From: Nostoc sp. LPT | Lineage (GTDB): Bacteria; Cyanobacteriota; Cyanobacteriia; Cyanobacteriales; Nostocaceae | DNA: 64,000 nucleotides | NCBI RefSeq assembly: GCF_017115165.1 | Contig: NZ_JABXKF010000123.1 | Location: forward strand, 47,510-111,509 | Direction: 5' to 3' | Part shown: piece by piece, positions 27,090 to 36,863 of the stretch | Position numbering within the stretch: position 1 is the stretch's first letter | Layout: each line of letters starts with the position of its first letter | Made by a program: the position numbers and the translations under genes | The notes under the pieces: model-generated | Database searches by the model: none | Told to the model about the DNA's origin: nothing | The model's input: only the letters and a program-made list of their open reading frames with translations

Positions 27090-29324
27090 CTAAGGTACCT
27101 CAATGGGAATCAAAGCATTTTCTGGCAAATAGTTGGAAAAACGCCCTTCATCTGCAAGCACCAAAATCAGGCGTAGAGGATAATCTGGCGGAACTTGCAA
27201 GTCTGCCCACGGCACTGCTAACTCTAAACAACTATTTAAAGCTACTTGAGCACGACTGAAACGGGGATGCCATTGATGATTGTCTCCAGCTTCTCGAAAC
27301 TGAATCGATTGCGTCAGCAAGTTAACTTCTAAAAGATGGTGGAAAAGGTAATTAAGTGGGGCTGCATCTGGTACATCTGCCAAGGGAACTGGGCTATTGA
27401 CCATTGTTTTTTCTGGATAGAACCACAGCAAATTCAACTCTGTTGGCAAATCCTGCCCTGGTGCAGCGCCACTTTTAAAGTCCAGTCGCAAATAGAAATT
27501 TAAGTGATCTACCCCATACCAAAGTCGCTGGATGACGCTGCTATTGTGCATCGTTCCCCGCGCCCCGCCGATTTCTATGCGTCCAGCTTTGTCCCAGTCT
27601 TGTTCATCACCCCTACCATCAATCACGGGATGAATAAACCCTTGTGGGGTGTGGTTTCCCTGTGCTTGGTGGTTTTCCACTGGTTGCTTGAGATAGGGCG
27701 GTACAGGTTCATTTAATGCCTTGTAAATACCAAATAAGTGTTCTCGAAACAACCGATCAAAGATGGCATCCTGATTTGAGGAGTGTCCTGCACCAAACCA
27801 CCAGAACCAGTCGGAACCCTCTGCGGCATACAATGCTTCCCATGCTTCTGGATTGTTTTCTTCCGTCGCTTCGGGATGACTTGCGAGCATAATTCTGGCT
27901 TCTGTCAAATAATCCCAAGCACGATTTTTGGCGGGATCGCCTATCCAAGTGGTGAAACTGCCATCTACCCAAGAACCACTATGTAGTTGTCCTCCAGGAA
28001 TGGTGGCTGTGGCTGGAAATTCTTCAAGAAATTCGGAGACAGTGACGAGTTTGAGGCGAGGTTCATCGCTCAGACTTTGATACAAAGCTTCTAGAAAGGG
28101 TTTGCCATCTTGGGGATAAAATTCCCAGCAATTCTCGCCATCTAAAGCGATGGTAACTAGCCAAGGTTGTTCGCTTTGACTATCTCTTTGCATTTTAGCG
28201 ATCGCTTGCAAATGTCCCACTAAATCTGCTGCTGCCTTTTTTGCAGGCATTGCACTATAAGTAAAACCAATCAAATCTGATAATCTATGGTCACGAAACA
28301 CAATTGATAAATCACCCTCAGCAGTTTGTAGGCGATAGGGTCGATACAACAGTTCTGGTTGCTGCACATTCCCCGCCCCATCCCGATGAAAAAAGTGTTT
28401 CAGCGTCCACCCTAAGACGGCTTCATCTGAGCATATCCACTTAAATCCTTGGTTAATAATATCTGGAAGTATCTGTGGACTTACTGACTGTTCCGAAGGC
28501 CACAAACCACGAGGTATCTGCCCAAAGCGGTCTTTATAGAAGTCCCAAGCTTTTCGTAAGTGGCGGGGGATATCTTCTGCCCACTGAAAACGTTGCTTAG
28601 GTAGTGTCATATTGGGCACAGCTACCCGACCGGAGTTAGTATCAGCTAGCAAAGGTAAAATCGGATGGGTGTAAGGCGTGGTGGTAACTTCTAGCTGCCC
28701 CGCCTCCTGCATTTTCCGATGTTGGGGAATAATCCGGCTCAAGATTTCTCGCTGTTTGGAATAAATGCGCTGGCGATCGCTTAAAGTAAAATTCCGTCCC
28801 TGTTTTAACCAAGCAGCAATTTCTGGGTCATCCCAAAACAGCGGATCGATCCAAGCCAAATTGTGCCAAGCTAGCAAATCGCCATAATCTGGCAATTCCC
28901 AATTTGCTAAACACCAAGCTTGCCCTTTTTCCTGCCTTTGCTGGTACAACTCGGCATAGCGCGGATGAGGATCGATCAGGGTATGGTGATTGGCATCGAA
29001 AAAGTGTTGGATAATAAATTCACGCTGTTGATAGGTGAGTTGTTCATCCGGCGTTAAGCTGGCTGCGAGGTAAGGGTCAAAAGCAGTGCCAGCAATATAA
29101 TCTTCAAGTTGCAATATCAGCGATGGAACTAAATTCACCGTTTGGTGTAACTTTGGATATTGCTCTAAGAGCAATACCAAATCCAAATAATCTTTAGTTC
29201 CATGCAAACGTACCCAAGGAAGCCGGTACTGCTGACTAGAAGATAGCGAAACGCCGCTGCCAGGAGATTTGTACAGCGGCTGATGTTGATGCCAGATAAA
29301 AGCAATGTAGAGAGGATGGGGCAT
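27090..29324 (-). CDS. Glycoside hydrolase family 57 protein
   Basis: 744 residues. The GH57 signature begins at the N-terminus (YIAFIWHQHQPLYK), with later regions GLWPSEQSVS, WICSDEAVLG and ALDGENCWEFYPQDGK. Family members include alpha-amylase, amylopullulanase, 4-alpha-glucanotransferase and branching enzyme; the long C-terminal beta-rich domain (residues about 560-744) fits the amylopullulanase-like group. Probable role: cytosolic glycogen remodelling. Confidence 0.88.
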   Translation of the reverse strand: MPHPLYIAFIWHQHQPLYKSPGSGVSLSSSQQYRLPWVRLHGTKDYLDLVLLLEQYPKLHQTVNLVPSLILQLEDYIAGTAFDPYLAASLTPDEQLTYQQREFIIQHFFDANHHTLIDPHPRYAELYQQRQEKGQAWCLANWELPDYGDLLAWHNLAWIDPLFWDDPEIAAWLKQGRNFTLSDRQRIYSKQREILSRIIPQHRKMQEAGQLEVTTTPYTHPILPLLADTNSGRVAVPNMTLPKQRFQWAEDIPRHLRKAWDFYKDRFGQIPRGLWPSEQSVSPQILPDIINQGFKWICSDEAVLGWTLKHFFHRDGAGNVQQPELLYRPYRLQTAEGDLSIVFRDHRLSDLIGFTYSAMPAKKAAADLVGHLQAIAKMQRDSQSEQPWLVTIALDGENCWEFYPQDGKPFLEALYQSLSDEPRLKLVTVSEFLEEFPATATIPGGQLHSGSWVDGSFTTWIGDPAKNRAWDYLTEARIMLASHPEATEENNPEAWEALYAAEGSDWFWWFGAGHSSNQDAIFDRLFREHLFGIYKALNEPVPPYLKQPVENHQAQGNHTPQGFIHPVIDGRGDEQDWDKAGRIEIGGARGTMHNSSVIQRLWYGVDHLNFYLRLDFKSGAAPGQDLPTELNLLWFYPEKTMVNSPVPLADVPDAAPLNYLFHHLLEVNLLTQSIQFREAGDNHQWHPRFSRAQVALNSCLELAVPWADLQVPPDYPLRLILVLADEGRFSNYLPENALIPIEVP

Positions 29325-29440
29325 AGTGAGTGATTAGGAGTTAGGAATTGGGGATTAGAAATTAGGGATTAGGTATTAATGATAAATTATGAATGAAAAA
29401 ATCCATTCTTCCTCAGTCCCCAGTCCCCAATCCCCAGTTC

Positions 29441-29671
29441 CTAGACTACTTGCTCAATTTCTGTAATTTCGGGAATCATTTCCTTGAGGCGGCGTTCAAT
29501 ACCCATTCTTAGGGTCATTGCAGAACTGGGACAAGAACCACACGCACCTTGCAACCGCAGTTTTACAACAGGCCCATCAAGTTCTACGAGTTCCACATTG
29601 CCGCCATCAGACATGAGATAAGGGCGCATTTCATCTAAGACTGTTTCAACGTTGTCGATTGTGAGTTCCAT
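29441..29671 (-). CDS. nfu: Nfu-type iron-sulfur cluster scaffold protein
   Basis: 76 residues, equal to the NifU C-terminal domain alone: MSDGGNVELVELDG, then GACGSCPSS with the CxxC pair Cys44/Cys47 that holds a [4Fe-4S] cluster on the dimer. Cyanobacterial Nfu is the main Fe-S scaffold feeding photosystem I and other acceptors. Single gene with repeats on both sides. Confidence 0.92.
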   Translation of the reverse strand: MELTIDNVETVLDEMRPYLMSDGGNVELVELDGPVVKLRLQGACGSCPSSAMTLRMGIERRLKEMIPEITEIEQVV

Positions 29672-30119
29672 AGTTTTAGACCTGCTAAGTTAATGATAGG
29701 GATTGGGCATGGGGCATGGGGCATTGGGCATTGAATAATAATGATCTCTGTGCCCTATGCACGGTTATTCATTAACCATTATCCAAAATTTTATTTTTCA
29801 GCTTTGTTAAATCGATCCTAAATCTAATTGCCGCTAGATTGTCAGATGTCAGTTTTTAATGACTTTTGACTAAACCACTGCTGGTTTTAGCAACTTGATA
29901 TTAGATTAGCTGAACAATTTGTCGTGCAAGCCCTCCTACTCTACTTTAGCGGTTAAAGTTCTGAAGAGAACGCTAGGAGGTGAGGACAAGGAAAGTTTTT
30001 TCCCAATACCCCATGCCCAATATGCTTGTTAAATAATAATTACTAAAAAATTTTAAAGTTTAAAACTCAAAACCCAGTACTGGTAATCTTCCAAATGACT
30101 AATGACCAATGACTAATGA
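29672..30119. other. Repeat-bearing spacer
   Basis: Contains GGGCATG/GGGCATT heptads (29704-29736) and TGACCAATGACTAATGAC heptads (30095-30122). No gene or RNA recognised between them. Confidence 0.5.
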
Positions 30120-31883
30120 CTAACACTCAGCACTGTTTATTGAGTCGCTATCATTAGATGAAACCATAACTGGTTGTTGATATAGTGGCACGGTGAATGT
30201 GACTGTTGAGCCAAGTCCTTCACCCAAACTATAAAAATGTACCTCGCCGCCCATTGCCTCCACTAGCTTTTGGGATATTGCCAGTCCCAAACCTGTGCCG
30301 CCGTACTGGCGAGTGCGGGAACCATCCACCTGAGAGAATAATTGAAATAGTTTATCTTGTTTGTCTAAGGAAACACCAATACCAGTGTCTGCTACACGTA
30401 CTCTAACCATCCCAGGAAATTGCTGCTCTTGAAAGTTCGCCTTTTTGAGTACTAAATCGGCACTGACGGTAACGCCACCCTCATGGGTAAATTTGATCGC
30501 ATTACCTACCAAATTGAGCATCACTTGTAGTAACCGTTGGTAGTTGCTTTGGACAATGATTTCATCGGAGGTAGCAGGCATTTGCATCCGAAAGCTGAGG
30601 TTTCTCATTTCTGCTTGGGGATGCATGAAACCTTCTACATGACTGAATAGCTCATCTAGCTTGACTGGAGCGTAAGCTAGCTCCATTTTACCAGCTTCGA
30701 TTTTGGCAATGTCCAAAATATCGTTGATGATATTCAGCAGATGTATCGATAAGTGGTGAGCTTCTGTCAAAAACTGATTTTGTTCTTCTGGATCGTCTGC
30801 CATCCCTTCTAAAATCAGCTTCAAAAAGCCAATCATACCGTTGAGGGGAGTACGAATTTCATGGGATACATTAGCCAGAAACTCACTTTTGAGGCGGGAA
30901 GCTTCTTCGGCTTTTTGACGCGCTATTTCTAATTCTTCATATAAAGTAGCATGAGCAATCGCAGTTCCCAATTGATCTGCTGCTTCTTTTGCCAATTCTA
31001 ATTCCGATTCTGTTAATGTATAGCATTCATCCTGCCAATTCAAGGCAACCATTCCATTAGCTTGGTCTTGATAGCAAGTCGCAACTACCAAAGTTTTCTG
31101 CCGCCCAGACTCTTTGTATCCAGGCACTTCCATCATAACCGGTTCTAGGGTTGCCAAGGCTTGAGCAAAGGCAGGCTCAGAAGCTATATCTATATCTAAG
31201 CCAAGCATTGATTTGAGTTCTGGCTGGCGATATTCAGCCTTCACCTGCACTTTTGAGCTTGAAGGCTGATAAGGACAAATAATGCAGCGTTCTAGCCGCA
31301 GTGCTTTCCCCAAACTATCAACTGTTTGCTGCCAAATAATATCTAAATCCAATGTCCGGCGAATATTTCTGGTAATGCGATTTACCAGTTTTTGGTGTTG
31401 CTGCGATCGTAAGGCCAACTCTATTTGTGTGGGCGTTTTTGATGCCGCACGCGCTTGTTTTTTATTGAGTGTCGCTTGTACTAAGCGTCCCATCACTAAA
31501 ACGGTAGTGGCAGTGGTTCCTAAACTTGGCATAATCGGACTAATCACTAAGTCCAACTCAAATAATTCCTTGTGATAGCTAAACCAACACTGAAACCTTT
31601 CTGGCACCAGACTTGTCAAAATTCGGTGCAATCGTTCCAAATAAGTAACTTTATCCACCGGGGCAAAGGTTTGCGTCTGGTTCAGCTCGTCAACTATTTT
31701 TTCAGTATTTAATCCCAGGAGTTCGCTGTACTGCCAACAAAAGGTCAGATAGCACCCTGCCCCATCTTGCGTATACACCAACTCGGCTCCTAGAGTTGGT
31801 AATGAGCCATCAGTCTTACTGGTAATAGATTCCAGATTTTGGGAAAATACATTCGACAATTGGGAATTGGCAGTAATAGTCAT
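30120..31883 (-). CDS. Sensor histidine kinase (PAS-like, GAF, HisKA, HATPase)
   Basis: 587 residues, no membrane segment. Residues 30-135 look PAS-like, about 165-315 form a GAF domain (TRNIRRTLDLDIIWQQTVDS), HisKA has SEFLANVSHEIRTPLNGM with phospho-acceptor His341, and the ATPase domain has NLVGNAIKFTHEGG, DTGIGV and GGTGLGLAISQKLVEAMGG. The GAF domain lacks the Cys-His pair of a bilin lyase site, so light sensing is not indicated. No response regulator is adjacent, so the partner is unknown. Confidence 0.9.
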   Translation of the reverse strand: MTITANSQLSNVFSQNLESITSKTDGSLPTLGAELVYTQDGAGCYLTFCWQYSELLGLNTEKIVDELNQTQTFAPVDKVTYLERLHRILTSLVPERFQCWFSYHKELFELDLVISPIMPSLGTTATTVLVMGRLVQATLNKKQARAASKTPTQIELALRSQQHQKLVNRITRNIRRTLDLDIIWQQTVDSLGKALRLERCIICPYQPSSSKVQVKAEYRQPELKSMLGLDIDIASEPAFAQALATLEPVMMEVPGYKESGRQKTLVVATCYQDQANGMVALNWQDECYTLTESELELAKEAADQLGTAIAHATLYEELEIARQKAEEASRLKSEFLANVSHEIRTPLNGMIGFLKLILEGMADDPEEQNQFLTEAHHLSIHLLNIINDILDIAKIEAGKMELAYAPVKLDELFSHVEGFMHPQAEMRNLSFRMQMPATSDEIIVQSNYQRLLQVMLNLVGNAIKFTHEGGVTVSADLVLKKANFQEQQFPGMVRVRVADTGIGVSLDKQDKLFQLFSQVDGSRTRQYGGTGLGLAISQKLVEAMGGEVHFYSLGEGLGSTVTFTVPLYQQPVMVSSNDSDSINSAEC

Positions 31884-32056
31884 TAATTGAGTTGGATAGA
31901 CAAAGGGTATCCGACCGTAATTTTACTAAAGCCGCTGAAATTTATACATAAATTTTTACAGCTTTTTTGTGTTTTATTGGGTATTTTTTGATGTTCTGAA
32001 AACCAGATTGGTAAACTTTACTTTTTTTTACTTGCATTGACAGTTAAATAATGGCG

Positions 32057-32359
32057 TCAATCGTTCCATTCACCGCGAGGAGGAACAGGAGTACGTACAG
32101 GTGTACGCGTTAGTTCGTCATCTCTAAGGATTTCACCCCGTAACCACTGGCGAATCGCCACCTCAATTACTTTGCTTGGGTCATTGGTGAGATGCTGAAT
32201 TTGCTTTAGTAACTCGGAGTCTAGGCGGACAGCAATTTCTACCTTATCGGCTTGTGTATTTTCCGCTTCGGTAGTTTTCTCTCTCATATTCATAGGTTTA
32301 TATACTCTGAATTCTTGGAATTGGTTTTGTCTAAAGCTTTGTAAAGTAGTTATATTCAT
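32057..32359 (-). CDS. Ribbon-helix-helix-like small protein
   Basis: 100 residues; the conserved part is KVEIAVRLDSELLKQIQHL then NDPSKVIEVAIRQWLRGE, a strand-helix-helix pattern of MetJ/Arc-type DNA-binding proteins. The tail is Thr/Pro/Arg rich. Starts at codon 1 or at the internal ATGs at 32293 or 32287 are possible. Could be a regulator or an orphan antitoxin. Confidence 0.55.
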   Translation of the reverse strand: MNITTLQSFRQNQFQEFRVYKPMNMREKTTEAENTQADKVEIAVRLDSELLKQIQHLTNDPSKVIEVAIRQWLRGEILRDDELTRTPVRTPVPPRGEWND

Positions 32360-32875
32360 TATTTGGGCTAATTCGCTGAAAAATTTTCAAGGGCACAGTT
32401 AAATAGTTCCCTGAAATAGCACCAAAGTAACAGCTTTAAGTTTTAAATCGCATTTTTCATATAACTGACTAGACAATGGCTCTAGAAATTTTGCCGATAG
32501 ATCAGCGATTGTGGGCAATTACCGATCGCAATTGCCCACGATCCCTACATGATCCCTACATGTACTTATTTACATTTATTGTACGCTCCTAGCTGTTGAA
32601 TACTAGCAGCGACAAATAGACTTTCATAATATTCTTAAATGTCCACCTATTTAGATCGAAAGTTAAAGATGGGGTGAAGGGAGTGCTGAGTTAAGAGTTA
32701 GGAGTTAAGAGTTATTCTCCCCTCTGCCCCACTCAGCACGGGCTAAACCTTAGCTATCCGCTAACGGAACTCGGAACTCAGCACTAAAAGCGGAGCGTCT
32801 TGGCTAAGAAAGCATTAAAATACATTAAGTAAATTGCCCTTTTAACTTTGGTTGCTGCTAAGGCAAAGATAGTAT
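32360..32875. other. Repeat-rich spacer upstream of lepA
   Basis: Holds a 10-bp-stem hairpin GTGGGCAATT/AATTGCCCAC at 32511-32539 with an HIP1-like loop, two tandem GATCCCTACAT units (32540-32561), AGTTAAGAGTTAGG repeats (about 32690-32712) and a dispersed repeat at 32731-32786. The lepA promoter should lie in the last 100 bp. No gene seen. Confidence 0.55.
32731..32786 (+). repeat. Dispersed repeat, copy 1
   Basis: Contains CAGCACGGGCTAAAC and CCGCTAAC followed by CTCAGCACT; the same order occurs inverted at 59157-59212 with several substitutions. Confidence 0.6.
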
Positions 32876-34687
32876 ATGACTGACGTTCCCGCAGTTCGCA
32901 TTCGCAATTTTTGTATTATTGCTCACATCGACCACGGGAAATCAACCCTCGCCGATCGCTTGCTACAAGCTACTGGCACTGTTGAAGACCGACAAATGAA
33001 GGAACAGTTTCTCGACAACATGGATCTGGAACGGGAGCGCGGCATTACAATTAAGCTGCAAGCTGCCCGGATGAACTACACAGCTAAGGATGGTCAGCAG
33101 TATGTGCTGAACCTAATTGATACTCCGGGACACGTGGATTTCTCTTATGAAGTCTCCCGCTCTCTTGTTGCTTGCGAAGGAGCGCTATTGGTAGTAGATG
33201 CGTCCCAAGGTGTGGAGGCGCAAACTTTGGCAAATGTATATTTAGCGTTAGAGAATAACCTAGAAATTATCCCGGTTTTGAATAAAATTGATTTGCCAGG
33301 GGCTGAACCAGAACGGGTAATTGGCGAAATTGAAGAAATTATCGGTCTAGATTGCAGCGGGGCGATTCTGGCTTCTGCTAAAGAAGGAATTGGTATTGAT
33401 GAGATTTTAGAAGCAGTTGTCGAGCGGATACCGCCACCACCCAATACGATAAATGAACGCTTACGAGCGTTAATATTTGATAGCTATTACGACAGTTACC
33501 GGGGAGTAATTGTGTATTTCCGGGTGATGGATGGCACCGTGAAAAAAGGCGATCGCATTCATTTAATGGCATCGGGTAAAGAATTTGAAATTGATGAGTT
33601 AGGTGTCCTTTCTCCGACTCAAAAGCAAGTTGAAGAACTACACGCTGGGGAAGTAGGCTATTTGGGAGCGGCAATTAAAGCTGTAGCTGATGCACGGGTA
33701 GGAGACACAATTACCCTCAGTAAAGCAAAAGCAGAGTCACCCTTACCAGGTTACGCAGAAGCGAACCCAATGGTTTTTTGCGGGATGTTCCCCATTGATG
33801 CCGATCAATTTGAAGATTTGCGGGAAGCCTTGGAAAAGCTGGAACTCAACGACGCAGCACTGCACTACGAACCAGAAACTTCCAGTGCAATGGGGTTTGG
33901 CTTCCGTTGCGGGTTCTTGGGTTTGCTGCACATGGAAATTGTCCAAGAACGTCTAGAGCGAGAGTATAACCTAGATTTAATCATTACAGCCCCCTCGGTG
34001 GTTTATAAGGTGATTACCCTCAAAGGTGAGGAACTGTACATCGATAATCCTAGCCGTTTACCTTCTCCCAACGATCGCGAAAAAATTGAAGAACCCTACG
34101 TCCAAGTAGAGATGATTACGCCGGAAACTTATGTCGGCAGCTTGATGGAGTTGTCACAAAATCGCCGGGGCATCTTCAAAGATATGAAATATCTCGCCCA
34201 AGGACGAACCACCCTCACTTACGAACTACCCTTGGCGGAAGTTGTAACTGACTTTTTCGATCAGATGAAATCGCGATCGCGCGGTTATGCCAGCATGGAA
34301 TATCACATCATTGGCTACCGTGAAAATCCTCTGGTGAAGCTCGATATCATGATTAACGGCGATCCTGTGGATTCCTTGGCGATGATTGTACATCGAGATA
34401 AAGCTTACAACGTTGGGCGGGCAATGGCAGAAAAACTCAAGGAACTAATTCCCCGCCATCAATTCAAAGTGCCAATTCAGGCATCTATTGGCAGTAAAGT
34501 TATTGCCAGCGAACATATCCCCGCTCTGCGGAAAGATGTGCTAGCCAAATGTTACGGTGGTGACATCAGTCGGAAGAAAAAACTTTTGCAGAAGCAAGCA
34601 AAAGGTAAAAAGCGGATGAAATCTGTAGGTACTGTAGATGTACCCCAGGAAGCCTTTATGGCAGTACTGCGCTTGGATCAAAGCTAA
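32876..34687 (+). CDS. lepA: Elongation factor 4 (LepA)
   Basis: 603 residues, full length for the family. GTPase motifs: AHIDHGKST (16-24), RGITIK, DTPGHVDF (about 83-90), NKIDLPGA and SAKEGIG. The LepA-specific C-terminal domain is present (YHIIGYRENPLVKLDI, RKDVLAKCYGGDISRKKKLL, GKKRMKSVG). It acts on translating ribosomes, aiding tRNA back-translocation or initiation under stress. Single gene. Confidence 0.97.
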   Translation: MTDVPAVRIRNFCIIAHIDHGKSTLADRLLQATGTVEDRQMKEQFLDNMDLERERGITIKLQAARMNYTAKDGQQYVLNLIDTPGHVDFSYEVSRSLVACEGALLVVDASQGVEAQTLANVYLALENNLEIIPVLNKIDLPGAEPERVIGEIEEIIGLDCSGAILASAKEGIGIDEILEAVVERIPPPPNTINERLRALIFDSYYDSYRGVIVYFRVMDGTVKKGDRIHLMASGKEFEIDELGVLSPTQKQVEELHAGEVGYLGAAIKAVADARVGDTITLSKAKAESPLPGYAEANPMVFCGMFPIDADQFEDLREALEKLELNDAALHYEPETSSAMGFGFRCGFLGLLHMEIVQERLEREYNLDLIITAPSVVYKVITLKGEELYIDNPSRLPSPNDREKIEEPYVQVEMITPETYVGSLMELSQNRRGIFKDMKYLAQGRTTLTYELPLAEVVTDFFDQMKSRSRGYASMEYHIIGYRENPLVKLDIMINGDPVDSLAMIVHRDKAYNVGRAMAEKLKELIPRHQFKVPIQASIGSKVIASEHIPALRKDVLAKCYGGDISRKKKLLQKQAKGKKRMKSVGTVDVPQEAFMAVLRLDQS

Positions 34688-34804
34688 TAGAATTCAGGAG
34701 TCAAAAGTCAGAATTCAGAATTCAGCTAAATCACGTATTGGCGCTAGAAGTCAAAAATAATGAGTGCTAAAGCCAAAAAGCGCCAAGTGCGTGCGGACAG
34801 TTAA

Positions 34805-35270
34805 GAGCGTTGTCGCAACTTGGCAAGACTTGGCAAATGGAGAAAACAAAAAGCTGGTCTAAACAAATCGATTCTTGATGTTGGCATGGGCATGATAAAG
34901 GATGCTCTAAAAGCTAAGTTATCAGATATTGATGGCTTTTTTATTGAGGTTCCTGCTTGTAAAGTTAAGCCATCTCAAACTTGTCCTAAATGTGGTCTAT
35001 CAAGAAAAGAAAACTTTAGACCAAAGAACTCACGTTTGTCACAACTGTAGATATACTCAACAGCGTGATATTGCTGCTGCGGAAGTTATGCTGCTTTGGC
35101 ACTCAAATAATCTACAGGGGTTAGGAACTAGCCTCAAAGACGTAGATGATTCTGACTCTACTTCACGTACCCGTAAAAGTGCGGTGATCTTGAAGCAACT
35201 AGGTCGCGCGAAACGTCAAAAATCAATCCTTATTGGACTAGATGTAGAAACCAGCCCACGGGCGGAGTAA
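34805..35270 (+). pseudogene. C-terminal remnant of an IS200/IS605-family TnpB
   Basis: Two overlapping frames together give the TnpB C-terminus: KWRKQKAGLNKSILDVGMGM, VKPSQTCPKCGLS, then after a frameshift near 35010-35015 TLDQRTHVCHNCRYTQQRD and AAAEVMLLWHSNNLQGLGTS. The four-Cys zinc finger (CPKC, CHNC) and RuvC-III region DIAAAEV are recognisable; the N-terminal two thirds are absent. No TnpA is nearby. It lies between lepA and the GT4 gene. Confidence 0.82.
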
Positions 35271-35277
35271 GGGCTGG
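35251..35277 (+). repeat. Right-end hairpin of the TnpB element
   Basis: CCAGCCC and GGGCTGG arms around a 13-nt loop directly after the TnpB remnant. In IS200/IS605 elements a subterminal hairpin marks the right end and lies in the guide (omega) RNA; here it marks the preserved end of the decayed element. Confidence 0.6.
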
Positions 35278-35405
35278 TAGTTGATCAAAATCACTGTTAA
35301 AAAATCTAAAAATTTTAGTAAAAGTACTCACTGCATTGGCCAGACTTGTATCTTTAGGTAAATGTAGTTTATTAGATATTTATAAAGTGTTGGGGAGGCT
35401 AGTAG

Positions 35406-36593
35406 ATGAAGATACTGGTACTGAGTTGGGAGTTTCCACCAAGGATTATTGGGGGAATTGCGCGACACGTGGCGGAGTTGTACCCGGAACTAGTAAAGCT
35501 AGGACATGAAATTCACCTGATTACAGCGGAGTTTGGTCATGCATCGATGTATGAGTTAGTTGAAGGAGTAAAGATACATCGAGTGCCAGTGGCATATAGT
35601 AATGACTTTTTCCACTGGGTAGTCAATCTCAACCTGAGTATGGGAGATCACGGTGGTAAATTGATTTTAGAAGAAGGGCCCTTTGATTTAATTCATGCCC
35701 ATGATTGGTTAGTCGGAGATGCTGCGATCGCTCTTAAGCATAATTTTAAAATACCACTAATTGCTACAATTCACGCTACAGAATACGGACGCTATAACGG
35801 TATTCACACAGATATCCAAGGTTATATAAATGGCAAAGAAACCTTGCTAGCTTACAATGCTTGGCGAATTATTGTTTGTAGCGACTATATGCGCCAAGAA
35901 GTAGAACGAGCGCTCTACAGTCCTTGGGACAAAATCGATGTCATTTATAATGGTATCCGAGCCGAAAAGAAACAGCATCACATAGATTTTCACGCTCTGG
36001 ATTTTCGCCGCCAATTTGCCACAGACGATGAAAAAATAGTTTATTACCTCGGTCGTATGACCTACGAAAAAGGTGTACCTGTATTGCTCAATGCTGCACC
36101 CAAAATCCTTTCCCAAATAGGAGGGAACGTGAAATTTGTAATCGTTGGTGGTGGTAATACTGACCATCTCAAGCGCCAAGCCTGGGATTTGGGAATTTGG
36201 CATCATTGCTATTTTACTGGTTTTCTCTCCGATGAATACTTAGATAAATTTCAAACTGTTGCAGACTGCGCAGTTTTTCCGAGTCTTTACGAACCCTTTG
36301 GAATTGTAGCTTTAGAAAGCTTTGCCTCGCGTGTACCTGTAGTAGTTTCTGATACAGGTGGTTTTCCAGAAGTAGTGCAACATACCAAAACAGGCATTGT
36401 AACTTGGGTGAACAATCCCGATTCTTTAGCTTGGGGAATTTTGGAAGTGTTGAAAAATCCAGGTTATCGCCAATGGCTGATAGATAACGCTTATGAGGAT
36501 TTAGAGCGACGCTTTAGCTGGCCCAAATTAGCCAAGCAAACCGAGCGAGTATATCAGCAAGTTGTACAAGAGCGATCGCAAATAGCGTGGTAA
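35406..36593 (+). CDS. Glycosyltransferase family 4 protein
   Basis: 395 residues, GT-B fold. N-terminal half starts ILVLSWEFPPRIIGGIARHV and has HAHDWLVGDA; the nucleotide-sugar half has YLGRMTYEKGVPVLL, FVIVGGG and the EPFGIVALE motif (E-x7-E). The N-terminus resembles glycogen synthase-like GT4 enzymes. It likely transfers glucose or another sugar from an activated donor in the cytosol. A strong hairpin follows the stop codon. Confidence 0.88.
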   Translation: MKILVLSWEFPPRIIGGIARHVAELYPELVKLGHEIHLITAEFGHASMYELVEGVKIHRVPVAYSNDFFHWVVNLNLSMGDHGGKLILEEGPFDLIHAHDWLVGDAAIALKHNFKIPLIATIHATEYGRYNGIHTDIQGYINGKETLLAYNAWRIIVCSDYMRQEVERALYSPWDKIDVIYNGIRAEKKQHHIDFHALDFRRQFATDDEKIVYYLGRMTYEKGVPVLLNAAPKILSQIGGNVKFVIVGGGNTDHLKRQAWDLGIWHHCYFTGFLSDEYLDKFQTVADCAVFPSLYEPFGIVALESFASRVPVVVSDTGGFPEVVQHTKTGIVTWVNNPDSLAWGILEVLKNPGYRQWLIDNAYEDLERRFSWPKLAKQTERVYQQVVQERSQIAW

Positions 36594-36596
36594 TAT

Positions 36597-36629
36597 AGAT
36601 CCCCGACTTCTTGAAGAAATCGGGGATCT
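36597..36629 (+). terminator. Hairpin after the GT4 gene
   Basis: AGATCCCCGA and TCGGGGATCT pair over 10 bp around a 13-nt loop that itself contains TTCTTGAAGAA, followed by AAAATTTTATTT. It sits 4 bp after the stop codon. It works as a rho-independent-like terminator; the sequence is also a known type of dispersed palindrome in cyanobacteria. Confidence 0.65.
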
Positions 36630-36668
36630 AAAATTTTATTTAAACTTGCATAAATCTTTAATCAACCT

Positions 36669-36863
36669 TTGATGAGTATAGCCTTAACGGTAGATTGGGG
36701 CTTTTTAGCAATTCGCTATTTTGGTGTAAATGAACGATTTGGTAAAAGAAAAGATTTACAAGGTTTAATTGATGCGGCACATCAAAATATAAGACTATAT
36801 GGGGTTGCGATCACAAACTATCAGCCATTGACTAAATACCAACGCTGTAGCGCCAGTCGTTGA
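36669..36863 (+). pseudogene. Possible GH13 (branching-enzyme-like) gene fragment
   Basis: 64 codons. The stretch DWGFLAIRYFGVNERFGK then KDLQGLIDAAHQN follows the GH13 pattern WG-x-x-YF-x-V-x-x-RFG-x-x-x-DLQ-LID-AHQ, normally followed by VILD-VY-H; here it drifts into unrelated residues. No flanking GH13 sequence is found, and its 3' end overlaps larC on the other strand. Probably a short relic. Confidence 0.35.
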
